DNA from: Sphingobacterium corticibacterium
GTDB taxonomy: Bacteria > Bacteroidota > Bacteroidia > Sphingobacteriales > Sphingobacteriaceae
Direction of reading: 5' to 3'
Length of the DNA: 64,000 bases
Assembly: GCF_004208525.1 (NCBI RefSeq)
Contig: NZ_SGIT01000005.1
Coordinates: 62,001-126,000 of the forward strand
Made by a program: the position numbers and the translations under genes. The notes under the pieces are model-generated. The model was not told the origin of the DNA, made no database searches, and saw only the letters and a program-made list of their open reading frames with translations. Shown piece by piece: positions 42,453 through 51,408 of this stretch (positions are counted from its first letter, which is position 1; the number at the start of each line of letters is the position of its first letter).

Positions 42453-43217
42453 ATGAAAACATCGAACATATTATTCATTTTGGCCATCGCTACTGCTATC
42501 TTGGGTATCAGATCTACGGAATCATTATATACAGTTACCATGACTGCAGACAACCAACCCGTCAATATGATATCCAGTCTATGGCTTAAAATGTACGATC
42601 TCAAAGTGACCCAAGAACTTCCCACACCTGTAAAACATATAAAAATACGCGGCAACGGAAACCGTGTTTTTCTAGACTTCCAGGAGCAAGAGGAATCTTC
42701 ACTTTTTAGCCGAGATCCGCAAGCTTTCACGTATTCTATTGATTTCGATACTTTGGTGATAGATGTTTTACATGATTATACTAATATCGTATTGAAACAA
42801 CCTACTCCAGTCGAACAAATAACGATCTACCAAGCGACGGTAGATGCTAACGGTTTCAATCAGGAAAAACTTGCTATTAATGCACATGATGAGAGTCATT
42901 TTTTCGCGAATCGATATAACCGTAAACAAATAGACAATATTACCCACCTTGATATTTGTGCAACGGATCGCTCACTAGTGAACTTGGAAGCGCTGAAAGC
43001 AAAAACGGCGTCGGTCACCATGCGGCACGCAGTCCTTCACTACAGTCCAAATGCCAAAATAGACTCCCTATTCGTCACATTGTATGGTAGAAGTTCGGTA
43101 TCATCCAACAACAAAGACGTGGTTAACGAAATAAACAACCTTATCGTTTCGGGTAACGAGCAATATTTCCAGAAAAAATTCGCTGGAAAAAATGTGACTG
43201 TCACGATCCGGCCATAG
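42453..43217 (+). CDS. Exported protein of unknown function in the YtrA-type operon
   Basis: 254 residues from ATG 42453, directly after the regulator (1 bp). A hydrophobic N-terminus (NILFILAIATAILGI) is a signal or anchor. The rest is beta-rich with repeated hydrophobic strands (KHIKIRGNGNRVFLDF, EQITIYQATVDANGF, NLEALKAKTASVTMRH), reminiscent of DUF2807-like adhesin helices, but I do not assign it. The longer frame from 42306 overlaps the gntR gene. Co-expression with the transporter is likely. Confidence 0.65.
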   Translation: MKTSNILFILAIATAILGIRSTESLYTVTMTADNQPVNMISSLWLKMYDLKVTQELPTPVKHIKIRGNGNRVFLDFQEQEESSLFSRDPQAFTYSIDFDTLVIDVLHDYTNIVLKQPTPVEQITIYQATVDANGFNQEKLAINAHDESHFFANRYNRKQIDNITHLDICATDRSLVNLEALKAKTASVTMRHAVLHYSPNAKIDSLFVTLYGRSSVSSNNKDVVNEINNLIVSGNEQYFQKKFAGKNVTVTIRP

Positions 43218-43274
43218 CCGTAAAAAAACAAAAAATCCCCTATCTTGTTATGGTAATGACAACATAATAAGTGT

Positions 43275-44192
43275 ATGGCTTTTGTAGATTATTATAAGGT
43301 ATTGGGGGTGGAGAAAAATGCCTCCCAAGATGATATTAAGAAAGCGTATAGAAAGCTCGCTCGAAAATATCATCCGGATCTAAACCCGAATGATGAGGAT
43401 GCCAAAAAAAGATTTCAAGAAATCAACGAAGCAAACGAAGTATTAATCGATCCGGAAAAACGGAAAAAATATGATCAGTACGGTGAGCACTGGAAGCAAG
43501 GCGAAGCCTATGAGCAAGCACAGCAGCAACAGCGCAGCCGTGGCGCCAGTGGAGGAACTACAGGTAACCCTTTTGAAGGCTTTGATTTTGATTATTCGGG
43601 AAATTATGATACCGGCGAATTTTCAGATTTCTTCGAGCAAATGTTTGGTAGCCGACGCGGCGGTGGCAGACAAACGAAATTTAGGGGAAACGATTATCAT
43701 TCGGTACTGGAATTGACCCTACAGCAAGCTTATACCACGCATCAACAGACATTTACCGTCAATGGTAAAAATATTCGGATTACGATCCCCGCAGGCGTAG
43801 AAAACGGTCAGAAAATCAAACTCAGTGGACAAGGTGGCGAAGGAGTTAACGGTGGGCCGAAGGGCGACCTCTATATTGAATTCAATATCTTACCAGATCC
43901 TCATTTTGAACGTAAAGGGAATGATCTTTATATGGTACAGGATATTGATCTTTATACCGCGCTCTTAGGCGGAGAGACCGTAGTTGATACTTTTTCGGGA
44001 AAAATCAAAGTTAAGATCAAACCGGAGACACAAAATGAGACTAAAATTCGTCTCAAAGAAAAAGGCTTTCCCATATACAAGAAAGATAGACAGTTTGGGG
44101 ATTTGTATGTAACGCTGCATGTAAAACTTCCCACTAAACTTAACGATAAAGAAAAAGAACTGTTTCAGCAATTGGCCAATCTAAAGAAATAA
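43275..44192 (+). CDS. CbpA-type DnaJ co-chaperone
   Basis: 305 residues. J domain at about 4-70 with the HPD motif in KYHPDLNPND, which stimulates DnaK. A Gly/Phe-containing linker follows (GNPFEGFDFDYSG, RRGGGRQ). The C-terminal peptide-binding domains begin at about 135 (HSVLELTLQQAYTTHQ). The zinc finger of true DnaJ is missing, which makes it CbpA-like. The next gene encodes the matching modulator CbpM. Confidence 0.92.
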   Translation: MAFVDYYKVLGVEKNASQDDIKKAYRKLARKYHPDLNPNDEDAKKRFQEINEANEVLIDPEKRKKYDQYGEHWKQGEAYEQAQQQQRSRGASGGTTGNPFEGFDFDYSGNYDTGEFSDFFEQMFGSRRGGGRQTKFRGNDYHSVLELTLQQAYTTHQQTFTVNGKNIRITIPAGVENGQKIKLSGQGGEGVNGGPKGDLYIEFNILPDPHFERKGNDLYMVQDIDLYTALLGGETVVDTFSGKIKVKIKPETQNETKIRLKEKGFPIYKKDRQFGDLYVTLHVKLPTKLNDKEKELFQQLANLKK

Positions 44193-44195
44193 GCT

Positions 44196-44474
44196 ATGGA
44201 AAGGACTTTAATAAGGATAATAGATGTCTGCAAATCGCACAAAATAGAGCTACAATTTATTCGAAATCTTTCTAGTAGTGGTCTGATCGAGGTGGTCGTA
44301 CAAGATGAGGAGGAATTCGTAAAAGAAGAAGAACTGAAAGCGCTGGAACAATTTGTGACTTGGCATTATGACCTGGAAATCAATCTACAAGGTATAGAAG
44401 TTGCACAACATCTTTTACATAAAATAGACGAACTGCAAGAAGAAATTAAGCTGCTACGCATTGAAATACGATAA
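44196..44474 (+). CDS. Chaperone modulator CbpM-like protein
   Basis: 92 residues, 3 bp after the CbpA-type gene. CbpM binds the J domain of CbpA and holds it inactive. The protein is helical and MerR-like, with LQFIRNLSSSGLIEVV and the end VAQHLLHKIDELQEEIKLLR, as in CbpM of the MerR_2/CbpM family. Identification leans on size and neighbour. Confidence 0.8.
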   Translation: MERTLIRIIDVCKSHKIELQFIRNLSSSGLIEVVVQDEEEFVKEEELKALEQFVTWHYDLEINLQGIEVAQHLLHKIDELQEEIKLLRIEIR

Positions 44475-44531
44475 TACTTCCCCATCAATTAGTGGATTTT
44501 TTGTATTATTGCGCTTCATAAAACAAACACC

Positions 44532-45215
44532 ATGCAACTTATATATCAAGGTAAAACAAAAGATGTTTATCAACTAGATAACAATCGTATCCTACTAAAA
44601 TTTAAAGATGATGTAACGGGTGAAAACGGCGTTTTCGATCCTGGAGCAAATACTGTAGGGCTAACTATTGACGGCGCAGGAAAATCAGGTTTGAAAATGA
44701 CAACCTATTTTTTCGAACTGTTGAACAGCCTGCAAATTCCCACACATTACGTGTCCGCGGATATCGATGATGTATCTATGGTCGTAAAAAATGCGCAGGT
44801 ACTAGGCAAAGGTCTTGAAGTCATCTGTCGTTACAAAGCTGTCGGAAGTTTCTATAGACGTTACGCGACTTATTGTCAAGAAGGACAAGACTTAGACCGA
44901 TTCGTAGAAGTAACGATTAAAGATGACGAACGCGGCGATCCAGTTATTTCACAAGAGGCGTTAGCCATGTTAAATATCTTAAGTAAAGAGCAATACGATG
45001 AACTTGCAGATTTAACCAGAAAAATATGTGATATCGTAAAAGCGGAACTGGCAAAGAAGGGATTGGAACTTTATGATATTAAATTAGAATTTGGTTACGA
45101 TGTTTCTAATAATCGACTCCTTTTGATTGATGAAATTTCTGGCGGTAATATGCGCGTTTATAAAAATGGTGTCTACATCGCTCCGTTAGACTTAGAAAAA
45201 GAGTTTTTAAGTTAA
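44532..45215 (+). CDS. purC: Phosphoribosylaminoimidazole-succinocarboxamide synthase
   Basis: 227 residues, the short form. It joins aspartate to CAIR in purine synthesis. YQGKTKDVYQLDNNRILLKFKD-type start (glycine-rich KTKDVY), GLEVICRYKAVGSFYRRY, and LYDIKLEFGYD with LLIDEISGGNMRVYK at the C-terminus are the SAICAR synthetase hallmarks. It is not in a pur operon. Confidence 0.93.
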   Translation: MQLIYQGKTKDVYQLDNNRILLKFKDDVTGENGVFDPGANTVGLTIDGAGKSGLKMTTYFFELLNSLQIPTHYVSADIDDVSMVVKNAQVLGKGLEVICRYKAVGSFYRRYATYCQEGQDLDRFVEVTIKDDERGDPVISQEALAMLNILSKEQYDELADLTRKICDIVKAELAKKGLELYDIKLEFGYDVSNNRLLLIDEISGGNMRVYKNGVYIAPLDLEKEFLS

Positions 45216-45324
45216 ACATGACTATCTGCAAGCGACATGACAAGAAAAAATCTTTTGCACAATTTGGATGAAATTGATTAGTTTTGATAACGATAACTAA
45301 TCGAAAAAATTAACTTATTAAGCG

Positions 45325-46245
45325 ATGAATAGAATTCTTGCATCATGCCTTGCACTGTGTCTACTTACTTCCTGTGCGACCCACCGTCGTTCTAACATCC
45401 AAGCGAACGAAGAGTTTGTCGTAGAATTAAAATATCCGGAACAACGAGGTCCAAATCGAGGCGCGGTTGAATTAGGTGTTCAGGCACTATTCATGGGGGC
45501 TAAATATTTGGCTGACAATACGGCAAAGTCATTAGCTACTTCCTACAAAAAAAGCATCTCCATTAATAATTACTATAATACGTTTTTTGGCCCGACGGAA
45601 AAAAGCTATGCTGAAATCCATATTAAGAAATACGCACGCCCTAAGGAAGATACTAAAGAAGACGAACTTAAGACCTACTTACATCAGGATATCGAAACAC
45701 AACCTCTCGTTGCTACCCGAGGGGGAACAGCAAAGGCTTTTGCATTAAAAGATGTTATCCGTGAGGAGAAAGACGATCTTTTAAATTTTCACGCTGTCAT
45801 TTCACTGATCAGCGATCCGAAGAATCCTAGTGTCACCCGCTTGAGCTTTGACCAGTTGCGTATTTTCTTTTCTAAGACACGTATCTTTAACGATGAGAAT
45901 TTGAATGCCAAAGTATCCATCGCAATAGAAGGTGAATGGCGGAGCACAGATGGCTCTCCACAAAAAGCGGTATTAATCCAACAGGACTACAATTTCAGAA
46001 ATTTGAAATACGGAGCTAAGAATCAAATCAGAGAACCCATTCTCTCTCCTTGGTATTATGACATACCCGTTCCTGCCGGAATTTCCGCCAATTCCGAATT
46101 TGGCGTCGTAAGTATCAAGGTACAGGTGGATGAATACGAAGGGCGCAAAAGCAAATACATCAATAAAGTACCGGGATTATTGAATGACAATAAGAAAACG
46201 ATTATTCAAGACGGCGCTTCAACGATCGAAAAGATATTTGACTAG
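45325..46245 (+). CDS. Lipoprotein of unknown function
   Basis: 306 residues with a lipobox CLLTSC (Cys17). The mature part has no family I recognise; it is mixed alpha/beta (ELGVQALFMGAKYLADNTAKS, YAEIHIKKYARPKED, VTRLSFDQLRIFFSK). It is convergent with the metacaspase/CHAT remnant on the other strand; its stop codon overlaps that remnant by 2-3 bp. It may belong to the same functional unit as the caspase protein, but only position suggests this. Upstream, GATTAGTT/AACTAATC (45276-45302) is a possible operator. Confidence 0.65.
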   Translation: MNRILASCLALCLLTSCATHRRSNIQANEEFVVELKYPEQRGPNRGAVELGVQALFMGAKYLADNTAKSLATSYKKSISINNYYNTFFGPTEKSYAEIHIKKYARPKEDTKEDELKTYLHQDIETQPLVATRGGTAKAFALKDVIREEKDDLLNFHAVISLISDPKNPSVTRLSFDQLRIFFSKTRIFNDENLNAKVSIAIEGEWRSTDGSPQKAVLIQQDYNFRNLKYGAKNQIREPILSPWYYDIPVPAGISANSEFGVVSIKVQVDEYEGRKSKYINKVPGLLNDNKKTIIQDGASTIEKIFD

Positions 46246-46367
46246 TCGTCTCGCAAGATTTTCTGTAACTTTTTATAGAAATCGACCATCAGTTTTTCGG
46301 ACGCCACATCATTGACAGACCATAGCGTAGCAACAACTGACGGCGCTCCGGCCCCAGCGTTTTTCAT
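46242..46367 (-). pseudogene. C-terminal fragment of a CHAT-domain protease
   Basis: On the minus strand, an ATG 4 bases after the metacaspase stop opens a 41-codon frame with GAPSVVATLWSVNDVASEKL and MVDFYKKLQ. This is the well-known end of CHAT domains (G-A-x-S-V-[IV]-A-[ST]-L-W-x-V-x-D…LM..FY). The catalytic His and Cys halves are absent, so it is a remnant, or a very short protein reusing that start. Confidence 0.65.
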
Positions 46368-46371
46368 GCTC

Positions 46372-48360
46372 TTACTTTTTCACAATATCGTAAACAAACT
46401 CTGTGCTGTAACCATCCAGATCTCCTGTTACAGATTCTGCCTCCGAACCTCTCGTTTGAGCGTAACTGCTTTGCAGAAATTTTTCCAATGGATTGTTGCT
46501 TGCACTGTCGACACCACGCGTCTTTACCGTTGGTTGAAAATTTAGTGGTTTTTCTGAAGCAAATCCTTTGAGGATAAGGCGCTCATACGGCAGCCCAAAG
46601 GAGTAAACACAATCTCTAAAAACAACGGTCTGTCCTGGTGCTAACTTCCGTTCGTCGTCATGCAAATTACAACGCTGATTCGGAAAAAAGGGTGTGATTT
46701 CACCGGCTGTGTTGATCTCCACGATACTAATATAGAGATCCTTCTTACTTTTATTGGTTATCTGTAAAACAACATGATCTACCTTTGGAGCCACTTGGAA
46801 GATACCTGACCCTCCCCTGTGTAGCTCTTCCTCTTTCTGTCCTAGAATTCTACGCGACTTCGGATCGAATTCTACAGGCACCAACTTGAACGCAAACTCG
46901 TAATTATTATTTTTGACGTTAAGTTTTTTTAGATAACTTCCCTGTGCATAATTAAATATTTTACTAGTAAGCCCAGACAATAGCGTTTGATCTGTCGACG
47001 GCCGAATATCTGCAAAGGGCTCTGCCCCGTCTCCGTGACCAATCGCATAACCATCACTCGTTTTGTACACGATGATATCAGCATATAAGGAATCTTTAAC
47101 GACATTTCCTAGCATATTATCTTCAAGATAAGATTCCAAACCTTCCAAAACAGATTGTTCAGTAACCGATTTATCGAAGAAAACAGTTACAGCAATATCT
47201 CCATAGGATGGTTTGTCGAGAAAAACCCAATAATTCTTAGTATTGTTGTCTTTTAGGACTTGATCCAAAACGACCACCGCTTCATTAAATTTCGCAGAGG
47301 TAACCGTTCCTCTTGTCAATACCTTCGTTGTATCCAGTTCCCGGGTTCCGGCAGGTACCACAAATACCGTAGCTTGGTCAAAAATATGATTTACCAGCCC
47401 CCCATTAATATTAATAATGCCGTTATTGCGAAACATATCCGTAACTTCAAAATAAGGCTGTTGCTTAGCGTATTCGCCTTTGAAAAGCTTCATATCCATA
47501 TCACCCTCAATTGTTGGCGTTTGCTGAGGACGAATGGCGTTTAAATTGGCTGTTACAGCAGAAAACAACTGCCTATAGGTAAAATCGGTACCTAATTCGT
47601 TCATGGCTGTGGAAAAAGCATAGCTTAGGGAGCCTACTCCATTGTATTCATAATTAAGCTCATTTGCAGAAGCTCCCGATATCATTACAAAAGGAGCCGC
47701 GTGTTCATGAACAGCTGCCCGCTCTACTATTCCCAATCCACTTCCGCTCTGGATCTGGTTGATTTCCTTAGGAGCTTCCCAGTCAGGAGGCGTCAATGCT
47801 CCTCGTCCCCCACGAGCTATCCCGCTCAAACTACTTCTCGTCATGGAACCAGAATGGCAGCTGTCCAGAATAAACAGCAGCTGTCCGTCACTACCCAACT
47901 TATTTCGAAAACTGGCAATAATATCCCCTAATTCATCATCACGAATATGCTTCTCTCCTTTGTAGCTAGATGAATATTCCACGTGCGCATCGTAAGGGAC
48001 AAGCGACTCATCCAACCCATCAATCTCATCACCGTTATCATCAAATACCTGCTGACCGTGACCTGAGTAGTGAATAACGACGATATCGCCTTGTTTTATT
48101 TTTCTTTGCAGCGTATTCAAAGCATCTATGATCCCGGCTTTGGTAGCTTGCGCATCTTTCAATGTGGCAATATTTACCTCTGGAAATCCTTGGGATAATA
48201 ATGTTTGTTTAATAAGCGGGACGTCGTTGACCGAACTGATAGCTGACCAGCCAGTCTCTGTTGTTGGATAGTTGCCAATGGCGATAATAAGGGCGTGTTT
48301 TTCTATGGCATAACTCTGCAATGATAGAAGAATCGTCAAAATAAATAGCAGCTTTTTCAT
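46372..48360 (-). CDS. Metacaspase-like caspase-family protein, exported, with DUF4384-like domain
   Basis: 662 residues. A signal peptide (LLFILTILLSLQSYA) is followed by a C14 caspase-fold domain: HALIIAIGNYP at the start, catalytic His101 in IHYSGHGQQ and catalytic Cys168 in ILDSCHSG, both intact, plus the acidic DDNGDEIDGLDE that binds metal or shapes the S1 pocket. The C-terminal ~150 residues (VVLQITNKSKKDLYISIVEI, EITPFFPNQ) match DUF4384-type strands. It probably acts in the periplasm or outside. A CHAT remnant follows it on the same strand. Specificity and role are unknown. Confidence 0.88.
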   Translation of the reverse strand: MKKLLFILTILLSLQSYAIEKHALIIAIGNYPTTETGWSAISSVNDVPLIKQTLLSQGFPEVNIATLKDAQATKAGIIDALNTLQRKIKQGDIVVIHYSGHGQQVFDDNGDEIDGLDESLVPYDAHVEYSSSYKGEKHIRDDELGDIIASFRNKLGSDGQLLFILDSCHSGSMTRSSLSGIARGGRGALTPPDWEAPKEINQIQSGSGLGIVERAAVHEHAAPFVMISGASANELNYEYNGVGSLSYAFSTAMNELGTDFTYRQLFSAVTANLNAIRPQQTPTIEGDMDMKLFKGEYAKQQPYFEVTDMFRNNGIININGGLVNHIFDQATVFVVPAGTRELDTTKVLTRGTVTSAKFNEAVVVLDQVLKDNNTKNYWVFLDKPSYGDIAVTVFFDKSVTEQSVLEGLESYLEDNMLGNVVKDSLYADIIVYKTSDGYAIGHGDGAEPFADIRPSTDQTLLSGLTSKIFNYAQGSYLKKLNVKNNNYEFAFKLVPVEFDPKSRRILGQKEEELHRGGSGIFQVAPKVDHVVLQITNKSKKDLYISIVEINTAGEITPFFPNQRCNLHDDERKLAPGQTVVFRDCVYSFGLPYERLILKGFASEKPLNFQPTVKTRGVDSASNNPLEKFLQSSYAQTRGSEAESVTGDLDGYSTEFVYDIVKK

Positions 48361-48467
48361 AATAATTGTAGTTAATTAGTGTAAAACAGGTTAAAAGCAA
48401 AATGTTACCAGTCGTTAATTACTCACCTAAGATACAATAAAACATGATCCCATGAAAGGACAGCAAC

Positions 48468-48516
48468 GAAAAAAGCGGTATCCAAAGCTATTCGATTAAA
48501 GCTTTAAACACCGCTT
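48468..48516 (-). terminator. Terminator of the BlaI/M56 operon
   Basis: On the minus strand a two-part stem (AAGCGGT 48473-48479 with ACCGCTT 48510-48516, and AAAGCT 48484-48489 with AGCTTT 48500-48505) is followed by a T6 run. It lies about 70 bp beyond the M56 gene stop. Confidence 0.7.
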
Positions 48517-48586
48517 ATCATGAATCTGTGATTGCTTATAAAAAATCCCTTATTTTATAGCTGGTTTAAATGTCCCCTCTCAGCTT

Positions 48587-49807
48587 CTATGGCTCAAGGT
48601 TAATTGACAAAGGTAAGGTATAAGCGACACGCACTTTTCTGCCGTTTTGTATTCCCGGACGCCAAGCCTCTGCCTTCTTCAGCATTTCTATTGCCTCCTC
48701 GCCTGTCCCATGGCCGAGATCCTTTACAATTTTAAAATCCCTTAACTGACCATCCTGTTCTACAACAAAAGAAATAACGAGCTGCCCCTTTACACCTGCA
48801 TCAATAGCAGCTTGTGGATAATTATAATTCTCTCCTATCCACGTTCGAAAAGCCTGCATACCTTCCTTTGGTTCCGGACTGATTTCGACAGCAGTAAATA
48901 CTCTATCGATATCTGCTTTCTCCTGGAGAGATCTGGTTGTATCCTGCAGCACACTATTTTCCATATCTCTAACTACGATAGGCACGACCTCTTTGATAGA
49001 TACGTTGAATGCAAGTGCCATCCCGGATATCAACAGTAACGCGGGCAGAATCATCATATAATTAATTCGGTTTATTTTCTTCGATTTATTTTTGAATAAC
49101 ATCATAATACGTTTTTTTAAAAATGAATGATTGGAAAACTCATGCAACAATACACTATGGGAAACACGCAACGCATTTGAAACTAACAGCTCCGCATATT
49201 GCACCTTGTCTCTGGCACATGCCTTATCGGCAATACATTCGTGCTGAAATTTAAGCTCTTTCAAATAATAATAAAAAATCGGATTGAACCAATTGAATAC
49301 ACGCACAACTTCCAAGAACAGGATGTCATAACTATGGCCCTGCTTCATGTGAATCTGCTCATGCGAAGTAATTACATCGCGATGCCGAGTTTTATCAGCA
49401 ATGAGCACCTGGTTGAAAAAAGAGAAGCTCCGTTGTTTGGCAGTATCATCTCCAAAAGCACTAAACACGCGATACAGTCGGATACCTAACCAAAGAAACA
49501 TCAGTCCTACACCTGTGATGTAAACAAATCGAACCCAATCCATAGCTGACCAAGAATCGTTATATCCCACCATGTCGGTCACGTCCAAATATTCCATTTC
49601 TGCAAAATCAATAATTGCCAATGGCCTATATATCTCTCGATGATGGCTCAAGTCTACAAATTGCAACAGTGGCATCACGAATGAAACAGCTATCGCAACC
49701 AGTAAGTAGACCCTGTTCCACTGAAAAAACGTAAGGTGTTTCAACACTAGTATATATACTACAAAGAATAGTATCAACGATAAATTTGCTAAAATCAGAT
49801 AAGTCAT
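48587..49807 (-). CDS. BlaR1-like M56 metallopeptidase fused to a TonB C-terminal domain
   Basis: 406 residues. Four N-terminal/central membrane segments and the zinc motif HEQIH (149-153) with the second-site ECIADKAC mark an M56 peptidase. A TM at about 260 leads to a periplasmic part ending in a TonB C-terminal domain (about 318-406: YPQAAIDAGVKGQLVISFVV, EAWRPGIQNGRKV). There is no penicillin-binding sensor domain, so it is not a beta-lactam receptor. The BlaI-type repressor gene 10 bp upstream implies a protease-repressor switch in which M56 inactivates the repressor. The signal is unknown. Confidence 0.88.
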   Translation of the reverse strand: MTYLILANLSLILFFVVYILVLKHLTFFQWNRVYLLVAIAVSFVMPLLQFVDLSHHREIYRPLAIIDFAEMEYLDVTDMVGYNDSWSAMDWVRFVYITGVGLMFLWLGIRLYRVFSAFGDDTAKQRSFSFFNQVLIADKTRHRDVITSHEQIHMKQGHSYDILFLEVVRVFNWFNPIFYYYLKELKFQHECIADKACARDKVQYAELLVSNALRVSHSVLLHEFSNHSFLKKRIMMLFKNKSKKINRINYMMILPALLLISGMALAFNVSIKEVVPIVVRDMENSVLQDTTRSLQEKADIDRVFTAVEISPEPKEGMQAFRTWIGENYNYPQAAIDAGVKGQLVISFVVEQDGQLRDFKIVKDLGHGTGEEAIEMLKKAEAWRPGIQNGRKVRVAYTLPLSINLEP

Positions 49808-49817
49808 AGCTTACATT

Positions 49818-50189
49818 TTATTTTTTATTGCGTTGGATGATTTGCATAATCTCATCCAATTCCTTTACATCTATTTTCTTTTCTTCTAAGAAAAAAGACA
49901 GCATACTCGATGTGGAATTATCGAAATAATTCTGCAAGAGTTTTCCGGTAATTAACTTCTTATATTCTTCTTTACTAATCTTCGGCAAGTACCGATGGCT
50001 TTTGCCAAAAGACTCATGTTCTACGAAACCCTTGGTCTCCAGAATACGAATAATGGTAGATATTGTATTATAAGCCGGCTTCGGTTCTGGCAATTGGGCT
50101 ATGATGTCCTTTACGAACCCCCCTCCCATATTCCACAGTTCCTGCATAACCTGTTCCTCCGCCTTTGTAAGTTCTTTTATTTCGTCCAT
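49818..50189 (-). CDS. BlaI/MecI-family repressor
   Basis: 123 residues from ATG 50189 (MDEIKELTKAEEQVMQELWN); the longer frame from 50240 would start within the operator region. Penicillinase-repressor winged helix: FVKDIIAQLPEPKPAYNTIS and IIRILETKGFVEHESFGKSHRYLP, followed by the dimerisation helices (LLQNYFDNSTSSMLSFFLEE). It pairs with the M56-TonB gene. The operator is most likely 50245-50284. Confidence 0.92.
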   Translation of the reverse strand: MDEIKELTKAEEQVMQELWNMGGGFVKDIIAQLPEPKPAYNTISTIIRILETKGFVEHESFGKSHRYLPKISKEEYKKLITGKLLQNYFDNSTSSMLSFFLEEKKIDVKELDEIMQIIQRNKK

Positions 50190-50244
50190 AACTCTATTTA
50201 TTAAAAAGACAATATTGCCTGCAATCGATTGTAAGAACAAATGT

Positions 50245-50284
50245 ATAACTAATTTTTTAGTTATACAACTAAAAAATTAGTTAT
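50245..50284. promoter_or_regulatory. Large perfect inverted repeat, likely BlaI-type operator
   Basis: Arms of 18 bp (50245-50262 and 50267-50284) are perfectly complementary around a 4-bp centre ATAC. It lies 56 bp upstream of the repressor start and 63 bp upstream of the divergent kinase gene, so it could control both. Within it ACTAATTTTTTAGT repeats twice as near palindromes. Confidence 0.75.
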
Positions 50285-50324
50285 GTGGTATTTTACTTTA
50301 TAGTCTCTATAAAAATTATTCCGC

Positions 50325-50332
50325 TATCTTTG
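50325..50332 (+). promoter_or_regulatory. Bacteroidota -7 element before the LytS-type kinase
   Basis: TATCTTTG fits TAnnTTTG; start codon 15 bp downstream. The -33 region is AT-rich without a clear TTTG. Confidence 0.45.
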
Positions 50333-50346
50333 TAAAAAAAATACAA

Positions 50347-51408
50347 ATGGGATTTATACGTAACCGGCATCGCTATCCGCTAACTTGTTGGATACAACGC
50401 AGTGTGATATTCTCACTATGTATCGTGTCCATATCGATTATTGATGCTTTACTATATAGAGATCAAGGAAATTTTTGGCTCAATACATGTTCTGGATTTT
50501 TAGCATTCTTTGGAATTATAGTAGCCAATCTTGCCCTCCATATCCATTTTGATGTCAAAGACCCGATCAAGTCTCCTATAAAAGTTAAGATGTTGAGCTT
50601 TATCTTGACATTTAGCATAAGTTTAAGTCTCCTCCTTTTCTTTTCATATCTGGGGATACTAACTCCCCAAGAGCATAAGATTATCACAGGATCCGTCTTC
50701 AACCTATTACTTCTAGCTGGCTTTCGGGCTGCTATTTTGAATTTTATTGTGCTCTTATGGTTGTATTTTTTAATGACTGACTATTTTAAAAACCAACTAG
50801 AATTGGAGCGGTCAAAACTAGACAAATTAAAAGAACGGGCAGTCAATCAAATGTTGCGTCAACAAGTACAACCACATTTCTTATTTAATGCTCTGTCAAG
50901 TTTGAAATCGCTGATAAAAAAAGATAGCATCAAAGCGGAATCATATCTGCTCCAACTCTCCGATTATTTGCGCGGAAGTTTCCTGACATCTGATGACGGA
51001 TTAGCAACCGTCAAACAAGAACTCAAACTTTGTGAAGATTATCTTTCCATGCAGAAGCTTCGGTTTAATGAAGCAATACAGTTTGATATTCATGTTTCCG
51101 AAAACGTTCAGCAAGATTTACTTCCCATCTTTTCCCTACAACCACTGGTTGATAACGCACTGAAACATAACTTTTATACAATCGATCATCCTCTATTCAT
51201 TACGATTCGTGAACAAGCAGGATGGATGGTTGTAAGCAACAACATGTGTTTACGAAAACCTTCCATGACAGACAACAACAATTATGGACTTAACAACCTC
51301 AAAGAACGATTCAGCTACTACCTTCAGGATAGCGTAATGATTCATGAGAACGAGACTACTTTTGAGGTACGGCTTAAACTTATCCAACATGAGAACCATC
51401 ATCATTGA
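50347..51408 (+). CDS. LytS/YehU-type sensor histidine kinase
   Basis: 353 residues. Four membrane segments in the first ~145 residues, then a short coiled segment (LELERSKLDKLKERAVN) and the His_kinase domain with QVQPHFLFNALSSL; His177 is the phospho-acceptor. The ATP-binding part reads LQPLVDNALKHNF (N box) and NNYGLNNLKERFS (G box). There is no sensor domain outside the membrane, so it probably senses membrane state or a partner. The response regulator overlaps its 3' end by 20 bp. Confidence 0.92.
   Translation: MGFIRNRHRYPLTCWIQRSVIFSLCIVSISIIDALLYRDQGNFWLNTCSGFLAFFGIIVANLALHIHFDVKDPIKSPIKVKMLSFILTFSISLSLLLFFSYLGILTPQEHKIITGSVFNLLLLAGFRAAILNFIVLLWLYFLMTDYFKNQLELERSKLDKLKERAVNQMLRQQVQPHFLFNALSSLKSLIKKDSIKAESYLLQLSDYLRGSFLTSDDGLATVKQELKLCEDYLSMQKLRFNEAIQFDIHVSENVQQDLLPIFSLQPLVDNALKHNFYTIDHPLFITIREQAGWMVVSNNMCLRKPSMTDNNNYGLNNLKERFSYYLQDSVMIHENETTFEVRLKLIQHENHHH

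Noticed and set aside
45276..45302. GATTAGTT/AACTAATC repeat as a terminator of purC
   Set aside because: Short stem, 11-nt loop and no T-run; listed only as a possible operator within the lipoprotein entry.
46312..46545. A plus-strand 77-codon frame over the metacaspase end
   Set aside because: It lies opposite to the metacaspase and the CHAT remnant, which have clear motifs.
48587..49807. Calling the M56 protein a beta-lactam sensor BlaR1
   Set aside because: The penicillin-binding sensor domain is absent; a TonB-like domain takes its place.
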